Positions 24,962 to 36,360 of a stretch of 64,000 bases of DNA are shown one piece after another. The position numbers were made by a program, and so were the translations under genes. Source of the DNA: Zonotrichia leucophrys gambelii (Eukaryota > Chordata > Aves > Passeriformes > Passerellidae); the NCBI RefSeq assembly GCF_028769735.1, contig NC_088177.1, positions 16,122,599-16,186,598 of the forward strand, in the 5' to 3' direction. Each line of letters starts with the position of its first letter. The stretch's first letter is position 1. The notes under the pieces were generated by a model that made no database searches, was not told the origin of the DNA, and saw nothing but the letters and a program-made list of their open reading frames with translations.

Positions 24962-25363
24962 TACCTGTGAAAGTCACAAGATAAGCTCTACATCAGCCAC
25001 TTCCAAACCCATTCTTCTGAGTTGTAGTATGCCTTCTAAATCAGCTAAAGACTTATTAAAGTTGTTTAAGAATGCAAAAGAAGAAGCAACAGGCTTTGAA
25101 GAAGATTGAATCATTTTACATCGTCAGTGTTATGAACTCAGGAGGGCTGGTTGGTTGCTGGGGATTTAAGAAAACCTTCTTTGTAGCAGTCAGCGTGGGG
25201 AAATTCAGCAAGCACAATATAATAAACAAATGCAGTGGAACACAAGTGTTGTGCCACCATCCTGCTCCACCAGGATGAGCCAGAAGGTCGGGTTCCCTTC
25301 CGCGGCTTTGTAGCAGACATGAGATCAGAATTGCGGCTGTGCGCACCCGCGATAATGCGGTGA
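24962..25363 (+). repeat. Tandem duplication, copy 2 (about 402 bp)
   Basis: The second head-to-tail copy is shorter because it lacks two small segments of copy 1 but carries a few extra bases (ACCC near 25012). Similarity ends at about 25363, where the sequence continues into a GC-rich non-duplicated tail (25364-25450). Several differences between copies are C/T or G/A at CpGs, as expected from methylation decay. AATAAA is at 25221-25226. The copies abut with no internal region, so this is a segmental tandem duplication and not a pair of LTRs around a provirus. The original unit might still be an old, unrecognised mobile element. Confidence 0.93.
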
Positions 25364-25599
25364 TTCCGCTAAGTGCCTCGCTGAGAGAGGCCTTCAGGGG
25401 CCACCAGCACTCTGCTCTCCCCAGGGGCTCACTACAAACCATCTCCTGCCCCACAGCACAGGGCTGGAAGCTAAAATAAAATAAAAAAATGAATACAGCA
25501 GTAATTTCTTTCCGACAGTGATGTGACACCCAGCTGATGGAAGGAACTAAACCCTGCAACCTCTACACCTCGGGTTCTGCTGGAAGAGATTCTCTCAAA
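25364..25599. other. GC-rich flank of the duplication
   Basis: About 90 bp of GC-rich sequence (25364-25450) follows the second copy. It contains small self-complementary parts (CCTCGCTGAGAGAGG). An A-rich patch and ordinary sequence come next. It may be the non-duplicated remainder of the element to which the tandem unit belongs. Confidence 0.45.
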
Positions 25600-25745
25600 G
25601 CACCCACGGGGTTATGGATTCCTGCTAATAGCAGCAATAGGATGGATGATAAAATTATGGCGGTGTAGAAATGCTCTCTCAATTAATTTCCCATCATGTT
25701 AAGGCCATTATCAGTGGATGTCATCTGGTGAAATGGAAAAGAAAA
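25600..25745. promoter_or_regulatory. Candidate conserved non-coding element
   Basis: The sequence is CpG-poor and motif-dense: GCTAATAG, GATGGATGATAAAATTATGG, CAATTAATTTCCC and CATTATCAGTGGATGTCATCTGG. Homeodomain (TAAT), GATA-like and E-box (CATCTG) cores are packed without simple repeats, as in ultraconserved vertebrate enhancers. This is inference from style only. Confidence 0.25.
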
Positions 25746-25972
25746 ACACAAACCCAGAAGCCTTCAATATCTCTGAAAGTTTCACTTACTAAGCACATGA
25801 TATAATTGCAGGGTAGAGCAGCCTCTTGAAATAGTTTACCTTCAAATAGAGCTGTAATGGTATTGATTTAAAGCATTGACAGGCAGAGCTGCTTAAAACA
25901 TAAGCATAGATGGAATTAAAAAAGAAACAAGTACACAGCCCAGAAGGAAAGCAGGCAGAGATTCATCTCTCA

Positions 25973-25984
25973 CCCCCCCCCCCC
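25973..25984. repeat. Run of 12 C residues
   Basis: A homopolymer of twelve Cs after CTCTCA. Length calls here are prone to sequencing error. Confidence 0.9.
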
Positions 25985-28774
25985 AAAATGGGCTGATTCA
26001 AGATTTCCAGATGTCAACCAGAGCCTTCTTGCACCAGCTTTCAACATAAAGCTCACAGACCACTGCTTTCCAGATCTTTATAGTATACCATATTACATAA
26101 TGCAGCTATTTCTCTACAGGAGCTGTTTCTAACTACAGGTCCCCTTAGCTATTATCTGCAGTTTTTCAGGGGGAATATGAAAGTTTAGAAAGGTACGGAT
26201 GGGAAGAAATAAAATGTAACCTCTATGGATAGGCTCTCAGACATTCACACACAGATATAGGCACACACATATTAATATATATGAAGGAACATATGCATTT
26301 ATGTGTGCATATATACAAATGTACAGCCATATATGGTAATTAACTAGTACCTATTCTTATTTTGTCAAAATGAAGACTCTGCAAGAGAATAAAACAGGCA
26401 GGTTTTGCTCTCTTTTCTTCACAAGCTTTCTGTCTCCTCTTTGCTCACAACCTGCCAGTTTTGTCACTGCCTTCCCAATGCAGACATGGATGTGTATCAG
26501 CATGGAGCTGAGATTTTGGGATGCTGTGGGGACAGCTGAGCCAAACGTGTAAGAAAAGATCACTGGTGTATGGAAGGTTCCTTCTGTGTGTCGATCTGGA
26601 GACACGATTTCCCCTACTATAATTAAGGTACAAGACATATGATTAAGAATTAAAACTCAGCCTAAGAGAAAGCGTGTGTGCCAGGAAGAAGTGAGCAGAA
26701 GAACATTTACAGTAAGACAGGCAGCAAGAAAGCAATGAGCCAAAGCCAGCTGGAAGGGTTAGAGACTTTCTTTAACATACTCAAAGAAAAATGTACATCC
26801 ATAAGCGAGAAAGAGGACAGAATCCTCCGGGCTGTATTTTTGTCTCTCCACTTTTGAAAATGTACAGGATATATGAGGGAGACATTTGCATTTACAGTAC
26901 AATTGCAACAGTCTTCTGGATATGCACATGCAACTATTCATTGGGACAAAGAATACACGGCAATTCTTACAATAAAAGTCAAAATTCCTTTTGGCTGTAA
27001 GAGAAACTGCTAAAGCCTTAAAATTCAAGGGAAAACTTCTAGGCTGATGCACAGGGTCTCACAGGGTGCTCAGACTGTGGTCCCATGGCTTGGTTTCAGC
27101 TGAATAGCACCACGAGTGCTCTGTGATCCAGCAAAGAGATGTCTGCCTTTAACCACACATCATCACCCCACAGAGTTTACAGCCTGCTGGGATTGTTACT
27201 GCTCCCCTCCCCTTCCCACACTGGCTCAGCAATCTGGATGGCACTGATCCTCGAGACAGGAGCTAGTAAAAACTAAAAAAAAACACCAAACCAAAGCACT
27301 CAGACATAGTTGTGTTAGGCAATCACCACACAGGCAGATCCAACAGGGAGGGGCTTCCAGCAGCAGCTGCAATAGGGCAGGACACAGCTTGGTGACATTC
27401 TGAGCATGAGGATGACTTCCAGCATGGCTCAGAAAGCATTACCAAAGATGACTGGACTCTGATTCCAGATTTCATAGCTCTGAATAAAAACAGGTGCTCA
27501 AATGAAAGAATGCCCTTTAGCAGTGGTTACTGCTAATAAGTAATAAACTGAATCCTATATCAAAATTCAGTAGTTACATTGATTTACCTTTCCCCCCCTC
27601 CAACATTACAATAAACAGCTTAAGCACAGCTGGCATCTTGAGAATCAGGCAGAGAAAAGCATTCCTCTGTTTGCAGAGATCAACAAATAACCTAAAAATC
27701 AGGAAAAAAATACTTTTGGAAAGAAGTGCTTCTCAGTTTGCTGAGGTAGCAATAGTTGCAATTACTGACAGCTCAGAAACATGGGATACAATTTGCTCTT
27801 TCAGGTCTGATTCCATTCCCCAAAACGAAGCAACTGGGACAGGGCTTTGACTGACACCCCTGAGACTTGGGCTCCTTTTGCCCAGTGTGGTACTGACCTG
27901 GCCCTGCCACTGCACTTGCCTCATTCCAGTCTATGCCTGCCTGAAGGAATTACTCAATGGCAGTAAAATAGAACTTAACCTTATTCCATGGGCAGCTTCC
28001 TTGCTTCAGCTGCCAGCATCTATAGTGCCACTGCATTAAAGACTATCTGTTCTAATTTAAATGGGCTGCTTTACAGAGCAAAATGGAAAAATGTAGACTT
28101 TATGTCTACATCAGGGGCATCTTCAGCTTTGAAGACTGTGTAAGTCTTTTAAGCATCTCTGGATGTCAGCCATGTGAGATGTAAGTGGACATCTCGGGCA
28201 TGTTAATAGTTTCACTTTTAAAAATGTAACCTATAACAATAAAGCACCTTTTTCTTAAATGAAAGCTAGAAGAGCAAAGGCATTCAGCAACAGATCCAAC
28301 TTAGAATCACTGATGGTAGGGGAGGGGAGCCCCACACATTCACCTTGAAAACCCCCTCTAGCCATCATGTCAAGCAGAAAGATGATGCAGTCAAATTTTC
28401 CCAGCAGTAGTGGACCATCATTGTGTTTCTTGCCATAGCAATTGATGTTTAATTCCAGCTTTTTGAAAGTTAGATCACTGAAAATGCCTAGAGCTGCTCT
28501 GTATCTGCTCCACTTCAATACCTATCTGGTTTGGGAACCAGCCTTTGTAGCTGGTTATGCAACTTCATTTCAATCCTCATTAAAAACAACGCATAACACT
28601 GAACTCCTCCCTGCCCCAGTGACTTGCGTCTCTTTGTTTCATGGGGCAATTTCAGCCACTTCCAACAGCCTCACTTTTGACTGATATTCTTCCTCTATCT
28701 AGATTCTGTGAAGAAAGTGATGCCATTGACTTTTTGACTGAGCAGGACTTTGGCTTGAGACTCAGCTGCAAGGA

Positions 28775-28790
28775 TCACTCACGTGAGTGA
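28775..28790. promoter_or_regulatory. 16-bp palindrome around an E-box (TCACTCACGTGAGTGA)
   Basis: A perfect 16-bp palindrome centred on CACGTG, extended to TCACGTGA, which is the M-box/USF/MITF-TFE type of bHLH-ZIP site. The flanking CTCA/TGAG half-sites also resemble AP-1 halves. About one perfect 16-bp palindrome is expected by chance in 64 kb, so the functional call is tentative. Confidence 0.35.
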
Positions 28791-31700
28791 GTGGTTTCCC
28801 TCAGCTCTGCTGCAGCCTCAGGATCTGGAGAACATTGGTCTGTGCTGTTACCATAACAAAACACCCCTGGATTTCTGTTAAACTAAAAGTAGAAGCTTTT
28901 GACATTTCCTCCCAATTCTGAGTGTACAGTTTCTGAAAACTCAGAATGTAATAGAATCAGAATTTGGTGCTCAAGCCAAAACACGTGACATCATTTCAAT
29001 TTAGCCTTCACTGAGTGGTCAAAGCCAGACAAAATAGGAAAAAAAAAAGCTAAAGATACAATAAGAATTTTAATAAGAGGAGACTCCAGCCCGCTCAGTC
29101 CCTGCTGTGGAACTGGCAGCTTTTTACATCCTCATGAGATGGGTGAGGCACAGAATTATACAAATTCCTTATAGGGTTTGACAAGTCCATTACACCTATG
29201 ATGTCTTTAACCTTGTACTACTTTATTGTACTGAACTTACGTCAAAGCAAATATTCCAGAATAATTGCCTGATAGTGTTTGACTGCTGTGGCAGAGCTGC
29301 AGAAGACACAGAGCTGAGCTGTTCCTCCAGCTCCTGGAAAACAGAACTCAGCTCAGCCATTAGGAGGAGATCGAGCAGCCAAATTAAGTAGAAGCTGATG
29401 GTGATGTTTTCCCAAAACTAAACTGAAAATATTTTATAGTGACTAATAGCTGAAATGACTTTTGATCTGCTAATTTTAGTTACTGCTTGCTTCTGTTTGC
29501 CAGTCCTGATAGCAAATGGAAACAAAGAATGTAAAATAGCTGGAAGCATTACCTCTATTTCTGCTTTCATTAGGGACAGAAATTACTGAAATTTTCCAGA
29601 CACCTTCTAATGTCCCCTTTTCAGCTTCCTGGACAAAAAAGTGTTTAATTTGTGGAGCAGTTGTATTCAGTTGCTGCACAGTGCCTTTCACCCAGGGTGG
29701 CAGACTGGGTGGTTCCATGGGTTTGGATGGCACTGCCATCACAAACGCCATCTAGGTATGATAAGAGTAACAAAGCCCTGAGAAAGATAAGAGGAGCAGT
29801 AGCTACTGTGGTGTTTGCCAAGAGCTGCTAAAAGGTGGATCTGTGGGAGGGCTGTTTAAAAAGCAAGAGGCATAGGCAGGTAGTTATAAAGTGAGCTGTC
29901 TGCTACCACAGATGAATCCCTAATCATCAGGAGTCACTGCCATGCACTGCAGATTGCTTCTTTTAAACAGCAGGAAGAGTTACTCACTCTCTACAAGTCT
30001 TTAATTTCTTTAATTAGCAGGAGGATAACCAAGAAGATGCCAAACTTAAGTCCCTGGCACACCAAACTTGAGTCCTTAGATGATCTCTTTTTTTTCTCCC
30101 TAACATCCTGAATAACTGAAACGGGATAAATCTAACCACAAGCCCACAGACATGCCCTGAATAAACACCATAACACATACAATGTACAAATAAGATCACA
30201 TATTCTATGTTACATAAATGTTCATGGTTAAAATACTTAAAATGGTAAAACATGATGACAATTTCCCTGAAAAAGACAGAGTCAATAAAAATTGGTACCA
30301 AATGGGGAATCTTACTTGAAGAAATTAAATTAAATTAAAGAGAGGTAATGGAATATTTCAGCCCTAATTATTTTTCTAAGGTCTTGGTACACTGTTTTAT
30401 AATGATATTGTCATTCAAATCTGAAGATCTCAAAGGTTTATGTACACCATGGAAATACAGGATTTGAAAGACCTGTATTATTTTGAGGCAGGGAATTATT
30501 AAGATAGTCTACATTCAAAAGGCGACACCACAGAAAGATAGAAGAGAGAAGACAAAATCCAAGCTGGATCTAACTTTCCTATGTGTTTCCCAGAAATCCC
30601 ATGTCCAGTCCCACATGATTAATTCAAATCAAAGGAAGAGGAACAAAGAGCAAGCAGAGAGTCCTCCTGAATCCCAGGCCTCTGCTCTAATTATTGACCC
30701 ATGCTCTCCTTCAGCATCACTTTGCTCTCACACAGTTTAATCCATTTTTAAGCCTTGACTAAAAAAAAAAAAAATCTTTAAACCATTCATCCCCAGACTT
30801 CATATATTACATCTAACACACATCAAGACAGAACATGGTTATTTTGTGTTTTCTGAATGTACAGTGGTGCTTTCACATCTCTCAGACTGTGCTATTGCTG
30901 AATTAAACTTTCTGTATAAAAATCAGAGCCAAAGGCAAGCAACCAGTACTGCACTTACCCATCCTAGATCTCAAAAACCTTAAATAATTTGCCTGGCAAT
31001 GCTGAAGTGTATAGAAAAAGGATTTAGTGCAGGGACAGGATATGAAATAAACATCTGTATTCAGTCTTGAAATGCTTCAATTTGCCATACATCTCCCAGT
31101 TTCCAAGCACACACCCTGCCAAAGGCCTTTCTGATTAATAGCCTGGAATCTCCTTCCATGGCTCCAGGGAAAGGGGAGTGGATGTACTAATCTGTTATCC
31201 ACCTGTCTTTGTATTATGTAATACAACACTTATTTTATCCAGGAAGATTCATCACTATTGACACCATAACAATCACAGCTTAAATTGCATACCAATGAAC
31301 TCTCAATGCTAGCCCTATCTCAGCCTGGTAACTAGAGCTGAATCAGACTTGTCTGTCAAAACTAACCAGGAAATCTCTAATTATTTCCTAAATAAAACAA
31401 ACTGGTTATTAGTTCATAGTGAAGCTAAACAGTTAGACTAAAAATAACCAGCTAAAAAGAAAAAAAAATCTTCTGCTATGCAACTGAGCACAGTAAATAC
31501 AAATAAACAAAATGTATTCATCCTTCACAAACAAATGCACTTTCATATAAACTAACAATATGTCTGTTTTTGATAAGACATGACTGGAAGATTAGTCCTG
31601 CTTACATTGGTGCAGAATCAGATCTGCCACGAGTCCAGTGAAAGATGATGTTAAAGAATAATAATTGAGACCAGGGCTACATATTAAGGACCAGGTAGGG

Positions 31701-34700
31701 TTTGAATTAGAGCAAGCCTAGACTCTGGGATGTGTTAGATTGTATGAAAGACTCCAAAAACCTCTTTGTTGTATGGGAACGAGGGGGAGGTTATTTCACA
31801 GCACCTCAGATCACTTTGTCCACTCCCAAAGGGAGAAGAAATCTGCAGTTGTGAGGTCCTTTCTGTTATAAAGAGAAGCCTTTGAAGAAGTGACTTCTAG
31901 TGACACACACTTCAGGACTGAAAAGTCTTAGACTCAGGTGCCTTTCATTCATTTGTGGGTAAGCTCTGGCTGCCTTTGGTTTCTGAAAGGAAATATGGAC
32001 TCATGACTGCAATATTTCCTGTTATTTTAAACACTTTACTTTAAAGTAAAAGACTTTTGCATATTTAGAAGAATATTTATGCCACAACCAGTTTCCACTG
32101 CTGCAGGAACATATCTGTTCACGTTCAAATCATGCATAATTGGCAGCTTTTGACCATTTTTTACCCAAGAAAAATCCCCCTAATACACTCGTGGGCTAGG
32201 GAGAAAGTATCCCATCTGCTGACTGGCTCTGCAGGCATCTGGTGAATCCTGTCTTTTCCTGTTCTTAACGAGCTGCAGAAGCTGGCATGACCATCACCAT
32301 GCAAGATAATGTTGGTGTTCAAAGAAATCCTCCTTTGTTCTTGCTCAGTCACTTCCGCACGGGCAACGAGAGCACCCCTATCCTGCAGCCCTGTCACCAG
32401 AGGTCACTTCTCTCCAGCTGGGGATCCTGTCTACGAGTTCAGTTGGGGAAAAAGGGCATCCTGACTTCATTCCAACATACATTACAAGTCCTGTAAAACA
32501 GCAATCTACCAAGGAAGGCTGCCAAGAGTGCTGAGCTCTTTCTGATCAGTTTGGAAGCTTTGGGATGGTTTAACCTTCTCTGTTTTTATTGAGCATCAGC
32601 ATCACTGATGAAGATATCAAACCTGCATTATTTAGAGGGAGCTCCACCTTAGAGTGATCTTCCAGACTAAACACCAGCAGCAGCCCATTGTACATATGAG
32701 AAAGAACATGTGGAACTTGCATTTCAAGAGATGAACTTGTTTCCTGGAGTTTGACCTTGATAATTGATGAGAACTAAGTCAGATGTCCTGGAAGTCCTGG
32801 ACCCAGTTTTGTATTTGGGGGCAGCAGGTGCAACTTCCCACTGAAATGAGAGACCTGACTTCAACAGAAAAATGATTTTCATGACTCTGAAATAAGCCTT
32901 CTTCCTTGGTCCACTAAACCTAGTTTTCAGCTGTTGCATAAAAATTGAGCACTAAAACCACTTGCTGCAAATTTTTATCAGGTTTTTGTAGTGTGAAACT
33001 GAATACTTTTTAGGTGGTATCTCAGGCTAGGGAAAAAGTGATTTAAAGCTTCATTAGGTAAAAGATATACCATCATATCAATGATATTTTGACAAATTTT
33101 AGATATTCTGGATACTCTTTAGATTCTGGAAAACATTCAATGCTCAGGAGACAAGTGAAATAAATTAAGCTAATCAATAAGTAGACAGAAAATGTCTCAG
33201 TGTGGTATGAGCAGAAAATATTCCAGCATTTTCTATGTCCCTGATTACCAGTGGGCTAAAAATATCTTAATATCAGACTCCTTCAGTAGGACTACACACA
33301 TCCACTGGCATCTGACATTCAAATTCCTGGTGAAGACCAAATGTGTTTCTACTTGCAAGCATCCCATTCCTTAAAGTGATATTTATATTCATGCCTGAGT
33401 TTGCTCTGGCATTAAAAAAATAATAAAATAGTGCCAAAAATACCGTTTCCTCTCTCCTTCCACCCCAGCCTAGCCAGCACATAAACACGGTGCAAGCTGC
33501 ACACCACCATGTATTGATGCTGGTGTTTCTCAGCACACAGGATTTTTGCTGCTGAACTACTCACAAGTGACTGTCCTGGACCACGTTGCTTCAGGTAGTC
33601 CCATACAGAGATCTAAAAGATCACTGCACCCAAAGCATGTGGTTTTCTTCCTTGTATAAACAGAAATCCCTGTATCGGTGATAAAAACAGTTGGGGAAGT
33701 GAGGGAAGAAGTCACAAGAGAGATATTTTTGCTCTAAAAATAAATTTCTGGTTTGCAGTAATATTCCACTAATAAAATGCATGAAAATTTGGATTGTGAA
33801 TTATTATTTACTGTCCTGATATTTGACTTCCTTCTAGACCACTAAATTAACATTAATAATGTATACATGTGCTTGTGACATTATGCCCAAAATGGCACTG
33901 TGGGAGTTATTCTGATGCTTTTGTCTATAGATATCTGTATTTGTAGTACAGCAATACCATCATTATGGCAAATTATGTCATATTGGGAACAAATAATAGA
34001 ATCTGAACCAGGACAACCTTCATTTGTTTTACAGCACTTGAGGATAGAGGAACTTTCTCCCAAAGTAACTACAGTTCACCAAAAGCCCAATCAATGACAA
34101 GCCAGAGGTCTAAATTCATCTTTTCTCTGGGATGGACCAAAAGTTTGAACCTGTTCCTCATTAATCTACCAAATATCCCAGGCAAAAGGCTCACTAAAGC
34201 AGGTCTGCTTCTGCATGGTATTGACTTTAACTAAAGCTAGAAAGGAATACTGCATTGTCAAAACCCTCATGGTTGGTTTACAGGAACCATTTCCCTTCCC
34301 ATTCTCTTTTTTTAGGGGCAATGTCAGGGTGCCCCTACAAGTTAACTCAAAGCTAGTATATGTGTTACCTACAGTTTTATCCAGTATACTCATAAATTAA
34401 CTCCTTAGTAGGAGACATTTCATTTACCTGAAGACATCATTTTGCCTATCATAGCTGAAACAATTATTTCTGATTACATTTTCAGCAGTAACCTGAAAAA
34501 AATTTACATTTCCTATGCAGGGTATGGTGTAGTTACTTGCCTTTAATCTATTTTTTTTAAGATCACAGAAGTAATTAGAGCAATTAGAGAGGTTATTTGA
34601 TGTGTTTCTGTTAGAGGCTGTCAAGTCTAGCCCTTTCTAGCAGAAAGAAAACATTTTCTGAATCCATAAAACATATAAATACCTGTGTTCTGGTTGAGTT

Positions 34701-36320
34701 TTTAAAAGCCTGTTCCTGTGTGCAGTGTATGGTCTCTCAACTCATATTAGTCACCTAGGCCTGAAGAAACATTTTGCAGTGTTTTATTATCAAGTGCAAG
34801 GCAAAACTGTCAACAGGACAAAGTGCTTGTTCTGTACAGTCAGGTCACACTTGAGTTTCAGCATTACAGCAGTAGAATATCCTGTTTGCTTGACAACAGG
34901 GATCCTACAAATTCATTTTAAATGTAGCAGGTCCACCTAAGTAGAGCAGCATCACTTGGTGTGGAACATTATTGCCAGTTATGTTAAAGGAGCTGAGCAA
35001 ATGCCCTGAGAATGAAAGTGCATGCTACTGCCTCTCATGAAACATTTATCAGCAAATGTGGATACTGATACCTGCAGGCAGGCTGCTCAGATACCACTTG
35101 CCTTTTCGGACATGTTTCCCAAAAAACAGCACAGTGCACAAAAGTATTTCCTCAGAGCTTTCCATGTGAGGGGTTTTATTACATCCTCCTGCAGCAAAGC
35201 ACATGGCTGTGCCACTGGTGTTCTCCTCACCCTGGATCCTTCCCCTGCACCACCAAGGGGGATGGACATTTGCTCTCTCTGGAATGCTGCTCATTTCAGA
35301 GAGAGCAGATCCTGGCACATATCAGACCACCACTGCATGGGAGGGTGGATTTTTTGCCATCTAATGAGAAGCTGCAGCACAGGGCTGTAAGATCTTTTAG
35401 TGAGAAAGGTGCAGTCTGTATTTAGGGTGAAGCTAAGAGCTATCAAATGAGCTCAAAGTCCTCTCCCACTTTCCAAATAGAAACTTCCTCAATTTTCTCT
35501 TTTCAGAGCTTCCTGCTCACATTTAAGTTTGCCAGTCCCTTTCCTTTGTCCACTGTTGCCCTTAAGGTTGATAAAGTCTTGTCTGCCACTCTACAAAAAC
35601 TCAGATTGGGAAAAACAGTGCCAGGATTAGGACCATAGGTTTTCTGAGAAGCAGCAGCATTAGCCTAATGAGATTTCTTGGGAGTTTTCCTTCTAACCTT
35701 CAAATAGTTCTAGACATGTGCCAGGATGTAGACAAGGACTTTTAAGTTATTTTTTCTCGGGGTCCTTAACTGGTCTGTTTAGCTGGCATATGCTACAGTG
35801 TTAATTACACAGCATGGGGATTTTTGTCTGCAGAATTAGCAAGGCTTTTCACACACATTTCACCTGTAGCCTCAAAGGCTGGAAACTTGATATTAATAAA
35901 ATTAAACTAAAACAATTTCTAAGGGATTTGTGATGCAGGCTCCTCAGCTCCAGGTCAGCCCTTGCCTGGGGCTTTTTTTGAGTTTGCTGTTCTATTGTTC
36001 TGTTTTGACCATTGCTGCTGGGCTCTCCTGCTTTATCTGAGCACAGAGTAGCCCAATCAAAGAGCTGCTGCCCTGTTTGTCAACCTGCCCTCTGCCCAGC
36101 CCTCCAGGCCCCCAAAAACTCACACTCAGCACACTGAGTTATATCTGCTAGCTCAAATACTCTCCAACCTTTTAAGCATTGTGCAAGAATGATGCCCCAG
36201 CTCTTCTATTTTCATCAGAAATATGACCCTCATCTTCACTGTCTGGAAGAGCTGAAGTGTCTTCAAACATTTCTTCCTACACAATCGCCCTTCAGTGAGG
36301 GGAAAGTAATAATGTACTAA

Positions 36321-36360
36321 AGAGCCTAATCTGTTTTTGTCTGCTACAGGTGAGTACCTT
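36321..36360 (+). other. Juxtaposed 3'/5' splice site (recursive-splicing-like)
   Basis: The plus strand reads TACTAAAG (36315-36322), CCTAATC (36325-36331), a pyrimidine-rich TGTTTTTGTCTGCTACAG ending at 36349, and then immediately GTGAGTAC from 36350. A branch-point consensus, polypyrimidine tract, CAG and a strong donor with no exon between them is the arrangement of recursive splice sites, which let long vertebrate and insect introns be removed in steps. Further AG acceptors follow at 36370, 36387 and 36402. I see no clear downstream donor defining the short exon that vertebrate recursive sites usually carry. If real, it places this part of the window inside a long plus-strand intron. Confidence 0.4.

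Larger units (their letters stand above)
25746..36320. other. Long gene-free unique stretch
   Basis: I see no gene and no recognisable transposon in about 10.5 kb. Small items: a run of 12 Cs (25973-25984), a degenerate CA/TA patch (about 26250-26340), an A run (about 30761-30774), a CACGTG-centred palindrome (28775-28790), the palindrome TTTACTTTAAAGTAAA (32035-32050), and a strong-looking 3' splice site motif (TTCTCTTTTTTTAG ending at 34315) without a matching donor. No open frame exceeds about 122 codons. Confidence 0.6.

Noticed and set aside
24545..25363. Pair of LTRs of a provirus
   Set aside because: The copies are directly adjacent with no internal region, no primer-binding site and no clear TG...CA ends. 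A tandem duplication explains them better.
32035..32050. Palindrome TTTACTTTAAAGTAAA
   Set aside because: AT-only-style palindromes of 16 bp are expected about once or more in a window this AT-rich. Nothing else supports function.
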